NCBI RefSeq assembly: GCF_025567195.1
Contig: NZ_JAOQJF010000037.1
Location: 1-27,395, forward strand
DNA length: 27,395 bases
Reading direction: 5' to 3'
Origin: Alitiscatomonas aceti
GTDB lineage: Bacteria > Bacillota > Clostridia > Lachnospirales > Lachnospiraceae
Below, piece by piece: positions 1 to 7,151 of this stretch. The notes under the pieces were generated by a model, which saw only the letters and a program-made list of their open reading frames with translations, ran no database searches and was not told the DNA's origin. The position numbers and the translations under genes are program-made. Position 1 is the first letter of the stretch, and each line of letters starts with the position of its first letter.

Positions 1-35
1 TTCTTTTTAAATTCAGGGGTGTAACTCTGTGGCAT
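1..35 (-). CDS. IS3-family transposase OrfA, N-terminal fragment
   Basis: Only the first 11 codons are present, reading MPQSYTPEFKK. From memory, this matches the N-terminus of a common clostridial IS3-family OrfA, whose helix-turn-helix domain binds the IS ends; OrfA and OrfB together form the transposase by frameshifting. The ATG at 33-35 has an AGAGG Shine-Dalgarno site about 7 bases upstream. The gene continues beyond base 1. The short length limits certainty, but its place just inside an IS-like end supports the call. Confidence 0.6.
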   Translation of the reverse strand, partial: MPQSYTPEFKK

Positions 36-64
36 AATGTGTACCTCTTTTCTTTATAAGATTG

Positions 65-94
65 ATTATATCTTATTAGCCACTCCTGTTACAA
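65..94 (-). promoter_or_regulatory. Candidate promoter of the IS transposase
   Basis: On the minus strand there is a TTGTAA -35-like box at 89-94, an 18-base spacer and a perfect TATAAT -10 box at 65-70. The transposase ATG lies 30 bases downstream of the -10. This is a sequence match only. Confidence 0.45.
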
Positions 95-109
95 CATTAG
101 TATAGCACT

Positions 110-544
110 TCACTCCTCATACTCTACAAAACAATCTGCGAATGCCCGATAGTCCCCCTCATCCATCCGAGGGTGCTCCTTACCAAAAAACAGGGCATAA
201 AAAATCGCTTTTACCTGGTAGGGATCTACTTCTTCGGCTTCTGTCATACCATTAATTTCATTTAACACCCCATCCAGTTTTTCAAAACTGTCCTGCATAT
301 TTTCGATGTACATCCGATACTCTGCTGGCACCTTTGAGGACAAATACCCTCCATGAAAGGACAGCTGGACAGCAGAAATGTTATGGTCTACAGTCCCAGA
401 AAGCGTGCACATAATCATGGTGGCAATTAAAATAACAGGGGTTACTAATGCTGCAATAACAGAAAAAACCACAGTCCGCCCATTCCGGTCAGATAGGGTA
501 AGCGCTACCAGTTTTGCTGTCACAGCGGCAGCTGAGACGGCCAT
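110..544 (-). pseudogene. CD1108-type conjugation cell wall hydrolase, truncated by the IS
   Basis: The reading frame gives 144 residues: a cytoplasmic lead, one membrane helix (about residues 25-48, AALVTPVILIATMIMCTL) and the start of the exported region. The N-terminus resembles the CD1108-family mobile element proteins of Tn1549-like elements. In that family, full-length members carry lysozyme-like and NlpC/P60 domains that open peptidoglycan for the transfer channel (family knowledge). Both enzymatic parts are missing here. The TGA stop at 110-112 is formed by the first three bases of the inserted IS. The start has a good AAGGAG site 7 bases upstream. It follows the amidoligase cassette, in the position expected downstream of VirB4. 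The product would be a short membrane stub, unlikely to have hydrolase activity. Confidence 0.7.
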
Positions 545-597
545 AAAATCACTCCTTCCACACTTTTTATCGAGATATTCATCTGACGCATCAGGAT

Positions 598-1119
598 TTA
601 TTTCATTCCATCATAGCCCCCCATATGAAACAGGCTCTGCTGATAGAAGTCTCCCTCTCTTTCCTGTTTCTGTACAAGCTGATAAGCATGTTCGATTGCG
701 TCCTCCAGAAACTGGGTTTCAAACCCTGCCGTTTCGTACCCTTGCCAGATTACATTGGAATAATAGTCAGAGGGAATTCCAAATGAATGCCCTGGTGTCA
801 TCACATAAACCATGGCCGGAACAATTTTTCCATCCAGTTCAATCTCCAGCATCTGCTTATCATAGAAATTCGGATACCCTTCATAAAGATCCAGCGATGC
901 CTCGTCTTTCTTCTGAATCTCCCAGACCAGTACCGGCACAGTACTCCCTGCTTTAGGTTCTACGGTTGCCACAGCCCCCCTGCGGCCTCCCCGAAATAAC
1001 AGTTCGTAATCCTTTAATTCACTCTTTCCTACTACCTTCGCAGTCGGACAACGAAATGCCATCTGCTCCAGATTCAGATTGCTCCCATAGGCAATATAAA
1101 GTCTTTGTTTTCCTTTCAA
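598..1119 (-). CDS. Gamma-glutamylcyclotransferase (GGCT/AIG2-like) family protein
   Basis: This 173-residue protein has the GGCT-fold signature: YGSNL at residues 11-15 forms the substrate-binding loop, and the Glu in DLYEGYPNFY (Glu80) sits where the catalytic acid lies. Known members cleave gamma-glutamyl amides to release 5-oxoproline and a free amine. I chose the TTG start at 1119 because a perfect AGGAGG (1127-1132) precedes it by 7 bases; an upstream in-frame TTG at 1149 would overlap the amidoligase gene and lacks such a site. The gene begins 14 bases after the amidoligase stop, so the two are almost certainly co-translated. Such pairing has been described for amidoligase systems, where one enzyme forms an amide link and the cyclotransferase could remove or trim it. 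The actual substrate is unknown. Confidence 0.8.
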   Translation of the reverse strand: MKGKQRLYIAYGSNLNLEQMAFRCPTAKVVGKSELKDYELLFRGGRRGAVATVEPKAGSTVPVLVWEIQKKDEASLDLYEGYPNFYDKQMLEIELDGKIVPAMVYVMTPGHSFGIPSDYYSNVIWQGYETAGFETQFLEDAIEHAYQLVQKQEREGDFYQQSLFHMGGYDGMK

Positions 1120-1133
1120 TTTGCTTCCTCCTG

Positions 1134-2177
1134 TCACATTCGCATACAAAAAGCCGTGGATTCCTGTGCTTCCCCAGCTGATTCTAATTCCTCAATTGGA
1201 TGAATGGTTTCCTGTCTCTGGATCCGTTCTGCCAATTCCTTCTCCCGCTTCTGTCGCATTCTTTCCTTTTGTGCTTCCGCCTGAGCCGGATCCTTCCAGG
1301 CAATACAGCCCGGCAGATTTGCCAGCAGATGTTGACGAGCTGTGGCGAATTCTTCCCCATTTAATCCTAGCCGTAAAAGCCAAGTGCGGAATGTATACTT
1401 CTCATTGCTGGTCTGAGTTTTTCTTCTGCTGGCGCAGGACTGATTCAGCGCTTGGGCGCCAATCGCCAGACAAAACTGGATATAGGCCTTAATCTTGCCT
1501 GCATGAAGCGTCCCATTGAACAGACGAAATTCCACTGTTCCTTTCTGAAAAACAGAATGAAGGTTCAGACAATGATAACGGCTGTCATCATAATGCTGGT
1601 CTCTGCGGCTCTCCCCGTTATACCAGATCCGTTCCACTGCCTCCATACTCTTTGGTTTTCTTCTGTTTAATTCTTCCAAAAATCGTGTGTCTACTGGCTG
1701 ACACCACCGGTGCTGCCGATCCACGGACACCCCCAGAGCTTTATAGATCAGATCTTCCTTGGCTGCCATGATATTAGTGATATTACGAAGGGTTCTGGCA
1801 TCAAACGGTTCCGCATTGATATGCACATGGATACCGCAGCTTCCATTCGTCAGTGCCCCATGCTCTTTCAGCTTCCGGATGATCTCCTGAATCGTCACAA
1901 TATCCTCATAGCGACAGATGGGACTTACCATCTCCGTCTGATATTCTCTCCCTGCATTAATCTTTCTCCCATTCGATTTTTTCTGCGCTGTTATACTCCC
2001 ATCACTCATAAACTTCCACTGCCGCCCCTCCGTGTCAATGGCTGCATAGGTATCGTAATAGGTTCCCAGATATTTGACTCTAGTTCCAAAATACTCTGCC
2101 GTTACTTCAGCCGCTTTCGCACGGGTAATGCCGGTCATCTCAATCTCAATGCCAAATTTCTGCTCCTTTAACTCCAT
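1134..2177 (-). CDS. Amidoligase (COOH-NH2 ligase, glutamine-synthetase-like fold) family protein
   Basis: The 347-residue protein shows the amidoligase_2 pattern: GIEIEM at 9-14 with the metal-binding glutamates, SDGSI at 58-62, EMVSP at 82-86, GIHVHIN at 115-121, and TVEFRLFNGT at 214-223 followed by HAGK. Family members are predicted to use ATP to join a carboxylate to an amine, making peptide-like bonds. The last 70 residues are charged (KERMRQKREKELAERIQR) and probably helical, outside the catalytic core. The ATG at 2177 follows the VirB4 stop by 15 bases, and the cyclotransferase gene follows at once. The place within a conjugation operon suggests modification of a cell wall, surface or small-molecule target during transfer, but that is inference. 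Confidence 0.8.
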   Translation of the reverse strand: MELKEQKFGIEIEMTGITRAKAAEVTAEYFGTRVKYLGTYYDTYAAIDTEGRQWKFMSDGSITAQKKSNGRKINAGREYQTEMVSPICRYEDIVTIQEIIRKLKEHGALTNGSCGIHVHINAEPFDARTLRNITNIMAAKEDLIYKALGVSVDRQHRWCQPVDTRFLEELNRRKPKSMEAVERIWYNGESRRDQHYDDSRYHCLNLHSVFQKGTVEFRLFNGTLHAGKIKAYIQFCLAIGAQALNQSCASRRKTQTSNEKYTFRTWLLRLGLNGEEFATARQHLLANLPGCIAWKDPAQAEAQKERMRQKREKELAERIQRQETIHPIEELESAGEAQESTAFCMRM

Positions 2178-2192
2178 TCATAGTCTCCCCTT

Positions 2193-4022
2193 TTAGCGTC
2201 CTCCTGCCTTTCCGAACAGTCTGGCTTTGTGTTCCGGGGCATTTACCATTAAGTTATATCGCTCATTTCCACATTTATACAGGCAGACTCCCCGTTGTGG
2301 ATACCGGATCAGGTTATACTCACTATCCTCCAGCTGCAGGGTATCCGTATAAAACTTGGCATCAATGCTCCCCGCATTGAACAGAAACTGATGCGTCGGG
2401 ATGGAAAACAGCGGCTTGGTATACTCCCTCACGCCATCCAGATTAAAATCCTCTAGGTTCTGGCTGGCTATGATAACTGCAGAATCTTTTTTTCGCACAC
2501 GCTTCATAAAATTTCTAACATACTCTACTGCAGTCAGGTTGGAAAGGAACAGATAAAACTCATCCAGACTGGCTGCCGTATTGCCTTGTGTCAAAAGAAC
2601 ATCGCTCATAAACGAAAGCACATTAAAAAGCAATGCATTTTTAAGGCTCCTGCTGGCCTGTAACAGTCCTTTTACCCCAAAGGTAATGAAGCCATCATCG
2701 GTGATATTGGTATGTCCATTAAAGAACTTGCTCTCAGCTCCCACACACATAGAATTCAGCCCAAGAAGAATACTCTGAATCATTTCTGCTGTATAAAGCT
2801 GTCTTCTGTTTTCGTCAAATCCCTGATATTCTTCCTCAATGAACGCATAAAGATCGGAGAGAACTGGGTAATCCTCCGCAGCCAGGCATTCAAAATCACT
2901 TTCGTCTGTAATCCCCCATCTGGTATATAACTTCTGCAGCATGATCTCAATCACATCGATTTCCCTGTCGGAAAAATCCTTGTAGCTTCGGAAAAAGTCC
3001 TTTAAGAAACTGATATGCTGGGATAATCTGGACCGGATGCGAAAGGTCTGAGGTGCATCCAGATCCTCCGGGCTTCCCGCTTCGTCCCAGGTTTTCGGTT
3101 CCAGAGGGTTGATAATGAACTCCCCGCTCATTAAGTCGATAAAACACCCTCCCAGATTATTGGTCAGATCTTCATACTCCATTTCCGGATCCAGAGCGCA
3201 GATATGCATTCCGGACTCCCTTAAATTCGTCAGCAGCAATTTAAGCAGATAGCTTTTTCCCTGTCCGCTGTTTCCCAGAATCAGGATATTGGCATTCGTC
3301 TTATCATCTGCTCTCCGGTTAAAATCCACCAGTACATTACTCCCAAATTTATCTCTCCCAATATAGAACCCGTGAGGATCCGTCTTTCCTGAATAGTTAA
3401 AGGGATACAGATTCGCCACACTGCTGGCCGGAAGCACTCTCTCAAACTGATCCTTAAACAGGTTATAACCGCTTGGCATTACACACCGGAACCCCTGTTG
3501 TTGACGGAGGATCAGTCGGTCTACATTCAATTTTGATCGGATCAGTTCCGTTAGTACTTCTGTCTGAAGAAGCTTCAAATGCTCCAGATCATGGGCACAC
3601 AACTCCAGATATACTGCCGTATGGAGGAGGGGTTCTCGGTTGCGATGCATCTGGGCTACGATGGTAGTTACATCCTGTAAATTACTTTCAGCCAGAACAG
3701 TCTGCTGTAAATCACTGGTATTGCTCCGATCCATCCGGTTTTTGTTGGCTGCATTACTGATGATCTTCCGCTCCTCAACGGGTGTCACATGACGGGTATA
3801 GATCCGCAAGGTTACACCATCTTTCTCCCCTAAATGTGAGAGAATTGCCTGCTCTTCCGTAGCAGTCGGGTACTCCCGCAGTGCCCAGACACAACGATAG
3901 GTGTTACCACAAATAAAATGATCTGTTTCAAATTTAATGACAGACGGGGCAATCATATCCAGAAATTCCTGGATACGCACATTATCTTCCCTGTCATCAA
4001 CTGCTGTTCTTCCTTTTTTCAA
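2193..4022 (-). CDS. VirB4-type conjugative transfer ATPase (TraE/CD1110-like)
   Basis: This 609-residue ATPase has Walker A GNSGQGKS at 250-257, a Walker B-like segment ending in LDEF at 486-489, and the IIASQN motif at 517-522, all in the order seen in VirB4/TraE proteins. VirB4 energises assembly and substrate passage of type IV secretion systems at the inner face of the membrane. Translation starts at TTG 4022, with AGGAGGAGATGAC upstream; there is no ATG alternative in frame nearby. The usual N-terminal VirB4 domain appears to be partly supplied by the separate gene just upstream (4040-4639). The combined length of the two, 808 residues, is close to that of single-chain VirB4 proteins of this element class. 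Confidence 0.9.
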   Translation of the reverse strand: MKKGRTAVDDREDNVRIQEFLDMIAPSVIKFETDHFICGNTYRCVWALREYPTATEEQAILSHLGEKDGVTLRIYTRHVTPVEERKIISNAANKNRMDRSNTSDLQQTVLAESNLQDVTTIVAQMHRNREPLLHTAVYLELCAHDLEHLKLLQTEVLTELIRSKLNVDRLILRQQQGFRCVMPSGYNLFKDQFERVLPASSVANLYPFNYSGKTDPHGFYIGRDKFGSNVLVDFNRRADDKTNANILILGNSGQGKSYLLKLLLTNLRESGMHICALDPEMEYEDLTNNLGGCFIDLMSGEFIINPLEPKTWDEAGSPEDLDAPQTFRIRSRLSQHISFLKDFFRSYKDFSDREIDVIEIMLQKLYTRWGITDESDFECLAAEDYPVLSDLYAFIEEEYQGFDENRRQLYTAEMIQSILLGLNSMCVGAESKFFNGHTNITDDGFITFGVKGLLQASRSLKNALLFNVLSFMSDVLLTQGNTAASLDEFYLFLSNLTAVEYVRNFMKRVRKKDSAVIIASQNLEDFNLDGVREYTKPLFSIPTHQFLFNAGSIDAKFYTDTLQLEDSEYNLIRYPQRGVCLYKCGNERYNLMVNAPEHKARLFGKAGGR

Positions 4023-4039
4023 GTCATCTCCTCCTCACT

Positions 4040-4639
4040 CTAAATCTCTGGTATGATCCACCGCTCCCCGTCAAAGTCTTCAAACTTCTCTGTGGTCACG
4101 TTCTGCTCATAGTAAACAGCCAGGATACGTTTGATATCCTCTTTATCTGCCCGTTTAACAGAAAAACTCTGTTCCTTCAGGGATTTTTCAATCCTGGAAA
4201 GGTACGGAAAAATATCCGATTCCTTTTCATCTTTTAACCGCAGCATAATCAGAAATTCACGGGCTGTCGCCATCTGCACCTGAATCCGGTCCAGATGGGT
4301 CTGATCCTGTTCCAAAAGACGGCGTATGACTGGATTCTCTTCCTGCTCCATCTGACTTTTCAGAAACCGCTTGTTGTCTTCAAAACTTTCCCTGCTGTTT
4401 AGACACAGCATCTCAATCTCTGCCACTCCTTTTAGTACAGTCATAAGAGCATAGATTCTTGCCCCGACACTAGATTCGGACAAAACAGAAATATTCGTTG
4501 GTTTTACAATAAAATACACCAGCTCCCCCTGTCCGTAGGTCACCAGACTGTAGTCTGTAATCTCCTTTGCACCAATGAACTGTCGTGTGGAGAGGCGCTT
4601 CTCTGCTTCTTTTTTCGCTTTTCTTTTCTCCCTGCTCAT
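4040..4639 (-). CDS. VirB4 N-terminal-domain-like conjugal transfer protein
   Basis: The 199-residue protein begins with a strongly basic stretch (KRKAKKEAEKR) and then a region (IGAKEITDYSLVTYGQGELV) like the start of VirB4/TraE proteins, where a conserved small beta domain precedes the ATPase. There is no Walker motif and no membrane helix; the middle is charged and probably coiled (LKSQMEQEENPVIRRLLEQD). Its ATG overlaps the stop of the PrgI-like gene by four bases (ATGA), and the VirB4 ATPase starts 17 bases after its own stop. It most likely works as a partner subunit of VirB4. The assignment rests on position and a weak N-terminal resemblance. Confidence 0.6.
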   Translation of the reverse strand: MSREKRKAKKEAEKRLSTRQFIGAKEITDYSLVTYGQGELVYFIVKPTNISVLSESSVGARIYALMTVLKGVAEIEMLCLNSRESFEDNKRFLKSQMEQEENPVIRRLLEQDQTHLDRIQVQMATAREFLIMLRLKDEKESDIFPYLSRIEKSLKEQSFSVKRADKEDIKRILAVYYEQNVTTEKFEDFDGERWIIPEI

Positions 4640-4896
4640 TCATACCTCCACTCAAAAAATTGCTGACGCATAAAAAAATACGCACAGGCATACCGGATAA
4701 AATCCAGAATGCTGGTATCTTCAAAACGGATCGTCAGAAATCCATATACCCCTGTCAGAACACAAGGGAACATAAATCCCGCCTGCGTAGCTGCTAAAAT
4801 GGAGACCAATCCGCAAATACCAAGAATCCCAATGTCCCGAAGCTGCCATAACCAAAGTGTTGCTTTTGATTTCAAATGGTCCGGATAAATATACAA
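4636..4896 (-). CDS. PrgI-like small membrane protein of the conjugation channel
   Basis: An 86-residue protein with two closely spaced hydrophobic segments (about residues 20-40 and 42-58), a short basic N-terminus and an aromatic C-terminus (YFFMRQQFFEWRYE). This is the pattern of PrgI proteins of Gram-positive transfer systems, which occupy the VirB3 position and sit next to VirB4. The start is TTG at 4896, preceded by GGAGGTGAT, nearly a full anti-16S match. The downstream gene overlaps by ATGA. Size, topology and position agree; the family assignment is by pattern. Confidence 0.65.
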   Translation of the reverse strand: MYIYPDHLKSKATLWLWQLRDIGILGICGLVSILAATQAGFMFPCVLTGVYGFLTIRFEDTSILDFIRYACAYFFMRQQFFEWRYE

Positions 4897-4916
4897 CCGA
4901 TCACCTCCAAATAATA

Positions 4917-4947
4917 ACCGCCGGCATGATGAAGCTCTGCCGGCGGT
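4917..4947 (-). repeat. GC-rich perfect hairpin between the RHH gene and the PrgI-like gene
   Basis: Arms ACCGCCGGCA (4917-4926) and TGCCGGCGGT (4938-4947) are perfect 10-base inverted repeats around an 11-base loop. On the minus strand the hairpin is followed by TTATTATTT, then by the ribosome binding site of the PrgI-like gene. It could be a weak terminator or attenuator, an mRNA processing or stability element, or a binding site for the tandem RHH protein encoded just upstream. The T-run is interrupted, so full termination is doubtful. Confidence 0.6.
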
Positions 4948-4977
4948 ATGTTCGATCCTTCCTCTTATTCAGTTTCC

Positions 4978-5316
4978 TCAAGTTCTGCCTTTCCCCCCTG
5001 CCTCCTGCATCTCTCCAGATACTACATGTTCTTCCTGCGAAAGTACATCTTCAATCAGTCCGATCACAAATTCTTTCTGGCTCTGTCCTGTCTTTTTGAG
5101 GTATTTTTTTAACCTCTGAAAAAACTCCTCTGATACCTGAAATGCCAGTGTCCTGGTTCCGTTTGCCATCTCTCTTTCTCCCTTCTCAAAGTGGTCTTTT
5201 AGAATCCGTTCCATATACTCGTTCAGCTTGATTCCCCATTCTTCCTGTTCTTCCCGCACTTTCTTATGCAGGGATTCTGGAATCATGGCGCATAAATTTT
5301 TCTTACGCTCTTCCAT
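4978..5316 (-). CDS. Tandem ribbon-helix-helix-like protein
   Basis: The 112 residues contain two similar units: a short strand then two helices, KNLCAMIPESLHKKV with LNEYMERILKDHF (residues 6-43), and RTLAFQVSEEFFQRL with QKEFVIGLIEDVL (55-92). Each looks like a ribbon-helix-helix unit, the fold of CopG/Arc repressors that normally dimerise to bind DNA; here both halves may be in one chain. The ATG at 5316 has AAAGGAG 6 bases upstream. An internal ATG at 5169 (residue 50) also has an AAGGGAG site 8 bases before it and could make the second unit alone. Likely an operon regulator or a DNA-processing accessory. No specific family is recognised. Confidence 0.6.
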   Translation of the reverse strand: MEERKKNLCAMIPESLHKKVREEQEEWGIKLNEYMERILKDHFEKGEREMANGTRTLAFQVSEEFFQRLKKYLKKTGQSQKEFVIGLIEDVLSQEEHVVSGEMQEAGGKGRT

Positions 5317-5426
5317 TTGACTCTCCTTTCCTCGTTTTTACAAGCCAAGTATATCCATAAAGAGATGAGATAGCTATGACGATACCCAACAAAGATTACC
5401 TGAAAACGGAAGCAGAACTACCAATC

Positions 5427-7151
5427 TTATGGTTCTTTCTCCTCCTTCATCTTCCGCAAAAAATAAGCGATACCACGGAGAACAAAATCCACACACGGTA
5501 TCGCTACGCTATTCCCAAGAGCTTTGTAACGGGCACTGTCCGAGGCACCAGGGATATCTGTCCAGTGATCCGGAAAACCCTGTAACCGTTCACACTCCAA
5601 AGGCGTCAGCCTCCGGATCAGTCTCCGGTTCTCAACAATACATTTATCTTCGCTGACATATTGATTATTAATCCCCTTATGATCTGTATATCCAATGGTT
5701 CCTACCGTATTCTGATACGGCTCACACACCAGATCCGTAGCATCCTTATGCTGTCTGGCGCTCTGAGTCGCTGTTACCCGATTTTGCAGAAATTCATCAC
5801 TTCTCTGGCGGCTGAACACTGCATGACGGTCTGCGCTCGTAAGAGTATAGGAAATATCCGGCTGGCATCCCAGACCATTTCCTCCATTTTGTACTTCCCG
5901 ATCAATGATATTTCCGGCAATACAATAACTCTCCGGCATATCTGAGACCAGTGGGACATTGTTTCCTCCTGTTCCATACCGGGCTGACATGGTAGGGGCC
6001 ACCTCATGCGGACCTGTATATCTGGCATCAATCCCGTGATTCTCAAACAGAATCTGCTGATTGTTCCCGCCGGTTTCTGCCTCCTCTGTAAGAGCTGGAT
6101 CCGGAGTTTCCTCTGTCCCAGCACTCCCCTGCTGGATGCCCATCACCACAGGCGGATGACCACTCATCCCTGCCCGCAGGGTTGCTGTTACATCGACCGA
6201 AACATCCATACGCTCTCCTCCTTGGTCATTGAGGCACAGACACTCTTCTTCTTTTTCTGCACTTTCAAACTTCCTCATCCCCTCTGCCACAAAGGTCTGC
6301 ATCTGCATATTGGTCGTTGCCATCAAAGCTCCGGATATTCCGTTGAGGTTGATCGTTTCTTCCCTCTGATTAATATGAAACGCAAAAATATCCACCTGTT
6401 TTTCCTCTGCTACTCTACTCCCGCCTGAATCCGCAGAGCTGTTTCCAGCTGTGGTGGTAACTCCTTTCCCCTGACCTTGGCCCTCCGCAGGATCCCCAAG
6501 CAGGCGTTCCTGCTCAAATAATATCTTTGGTGCGGTGAGTCCTCCAAAATCTGCGACAAGGAAGATTCTACGGCGGCGCTGGGCGACTCCCCAGTATTGA
6601 GCATCCAAGACTCTCCAAGCCAGGCTGAATTGATCTCCCAAAATGGCAGCCCCAGCAGATTCCCAGCGCCCGGTGTCAGGTCGAGGCACATGACAGGTAC
6701 TGTCCTTGATATGGACAATCTCCTCGATGACCGCCCGGAAATCTTCTCCATTTGCGGAGCTGAATGCTCCAGGGACATTTTCCCAAACGAGGTATCGAGG
6801 TCGAATAAAGTCATCTGATACCCCTCGTCTTTCATCCTCTGCTCTCATCTCCTTTACTATGCGTACCTGGTCCATAAACAGACCGGAGCGCTCCCCTGCC
6901 AATCCTTTCCGTAATCCGGCTACTGACAAATCCTGACAGGGGCTGCCTCCGCAGATTACATCCACAGGCGGCAATTTTGCTCCATCCAGTTTTGTAATGT
7001 CCCCTACATGGATCATATCCGGAAACCGAAGTTTGGTTACCCTCATGGGAAACGGTTCTATCTCACTGGCCCATACCGGCACACCTCCACAGTGAACTGC
7101 CGCCAAAGGGAATCCTCCAATCCCGTCAAACAGGCTCCCCAGTGTCATCAT
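5427..7151 (-). CDS. dcm: C5-cytosine DNA methyltransferase (Dcm-like, mobile-element type)
   Basis: All key motifs are present: SAM-binding SLFDGIGGF (6-14), catalytic GGSPCQDLS with Cys72, WENVP (123-127), QRRRRIFLVA (191-200), LTPLECERLQGFP (515-527) and RYKALGNSVA (541-550). The enzyme methylates cytosine at C5 in a site that cannot be read from the sequence. At 574 residues it is longer than usual because about 290 residues of low-complexity, repeat-like sequence lie between motifs VIII and IX, where the target recognition domain sits. This architecture is typical of phage and conjugative element enzymes. No restriction enzyme gene is adjacent, so it is probably an orphan methylase protecting the element. 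Start ATG at 7151 overlaps the upstream stop; a second ATG follows directly. Confidence 0.92.
   Translation of the reverse strand: MMTLGSLFDGIGGFPLAAVHCGGVPVWASEIEPFPMRVTKLRFPDMIHVGDITKLDGAKLPPVDVICGGSPCQDLSVAGLRKGLAGERSGLFMDQVRIVKEMRAEDERRGVSDDFIRPRYLVWENVPGAFSSANGEDFRAVIEEIVHIKDSTCHVPRPDTGRWESAGAAILGDQFSLAWRVLDAQYWGVAQRRRRIFLVADFGGLTAPKILFEQERLLGDPAEGQGQGKGVTTTAGNSSADSGGSRVAEEKQVDIFAFHINQREETINLNGISGALMATTNMQMQTFVAEGMRKFESAEKEEECLCLNDQGGERMDVSVDVTATLRAGMSGHPPVVMGIQQGSAGTEETPDPALTEEAETGGNNQQILFENHGIDARYTGPHEVAPTMSARYGTGGNNVPLVSDMPESYCIAGNIIDREVQNGGNGLGCQPDISYTLTSADRHAVFSRQRSDEFLQNRVTATQSARQHKDATDLVCEPYQNTVGTIGYTDHKGINNQYVSEDKCIVENRRLIRRLTPLECERLQGFPDHWTDIPGASDSARYKALGNSVAIPCVDFVLRGIAYFLRKMKEEKEP
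6410..6814 (-). CDS. Possible overprinted gene inside dcm (LFDLDT...LSQILEDSP type)
   Basis: A 134-residue open frame lies inside dcm on the same strand but in another frame. It starts MTLFDLDTSFGK and contains LSQILEDSPHQRYYLS, GILRRAKVRGKELP and a C-terminal QAG. Its ATG at 6814 has a GAGGGG site (6821-6826) six bases upstream. I recall that free-standing phage and prophage proteins with this same order of motifs (LFDLDT, then LSQILED.P..KYYLS, then GILRRA..RGKELP) are common, some followed by a C-terminal Dcm segment. That argues that this frame is translated in some genomes. Conservation could also be a by-product of the conserved dcm frame it overlaps, so reality here is unproven. Confidence 0.35.
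   Translation of the reverse strand: MTLFDLDTSFGKMSLEHSAPQMEKISGRSSRRLSISRTVPVMCLDLTPGAGNLLGLPFWEINSAWLGESWMLNTGESPSAAVESSLSQILEDSPHQRYYLSRNACLGILRRAKVRGKELPPQLETALRIQAGVE

Larger units (their letters stand above)
1..112 (-). mobile_element. End of an IS3-family insertion sequence, running off the left edge
   Basis: Reading on the minus strand, the host gene at 113-544 stops matching its family at base 113. From there the sequence begins TGAAGTGCTATACTAATGTT, which fits the 5'-TG end typical of IS3-family elements. It is followed by a promoter-like stretch, a Shine-Dalgarno site and the first codons of an IS3 OrfA-like protein. The boundary at 112/113 is inferred from where the host reading frame loses family resemblance. 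The other end and any target duplication lie outside the window. Confidence 0.65.

Noticed and set aside
5774..6124. Another alternative frame within dcm
   Set aside because: Unlike the frame at 6410-6814, it has no recognisable motif, a poor start and biased composition; treated as chance.
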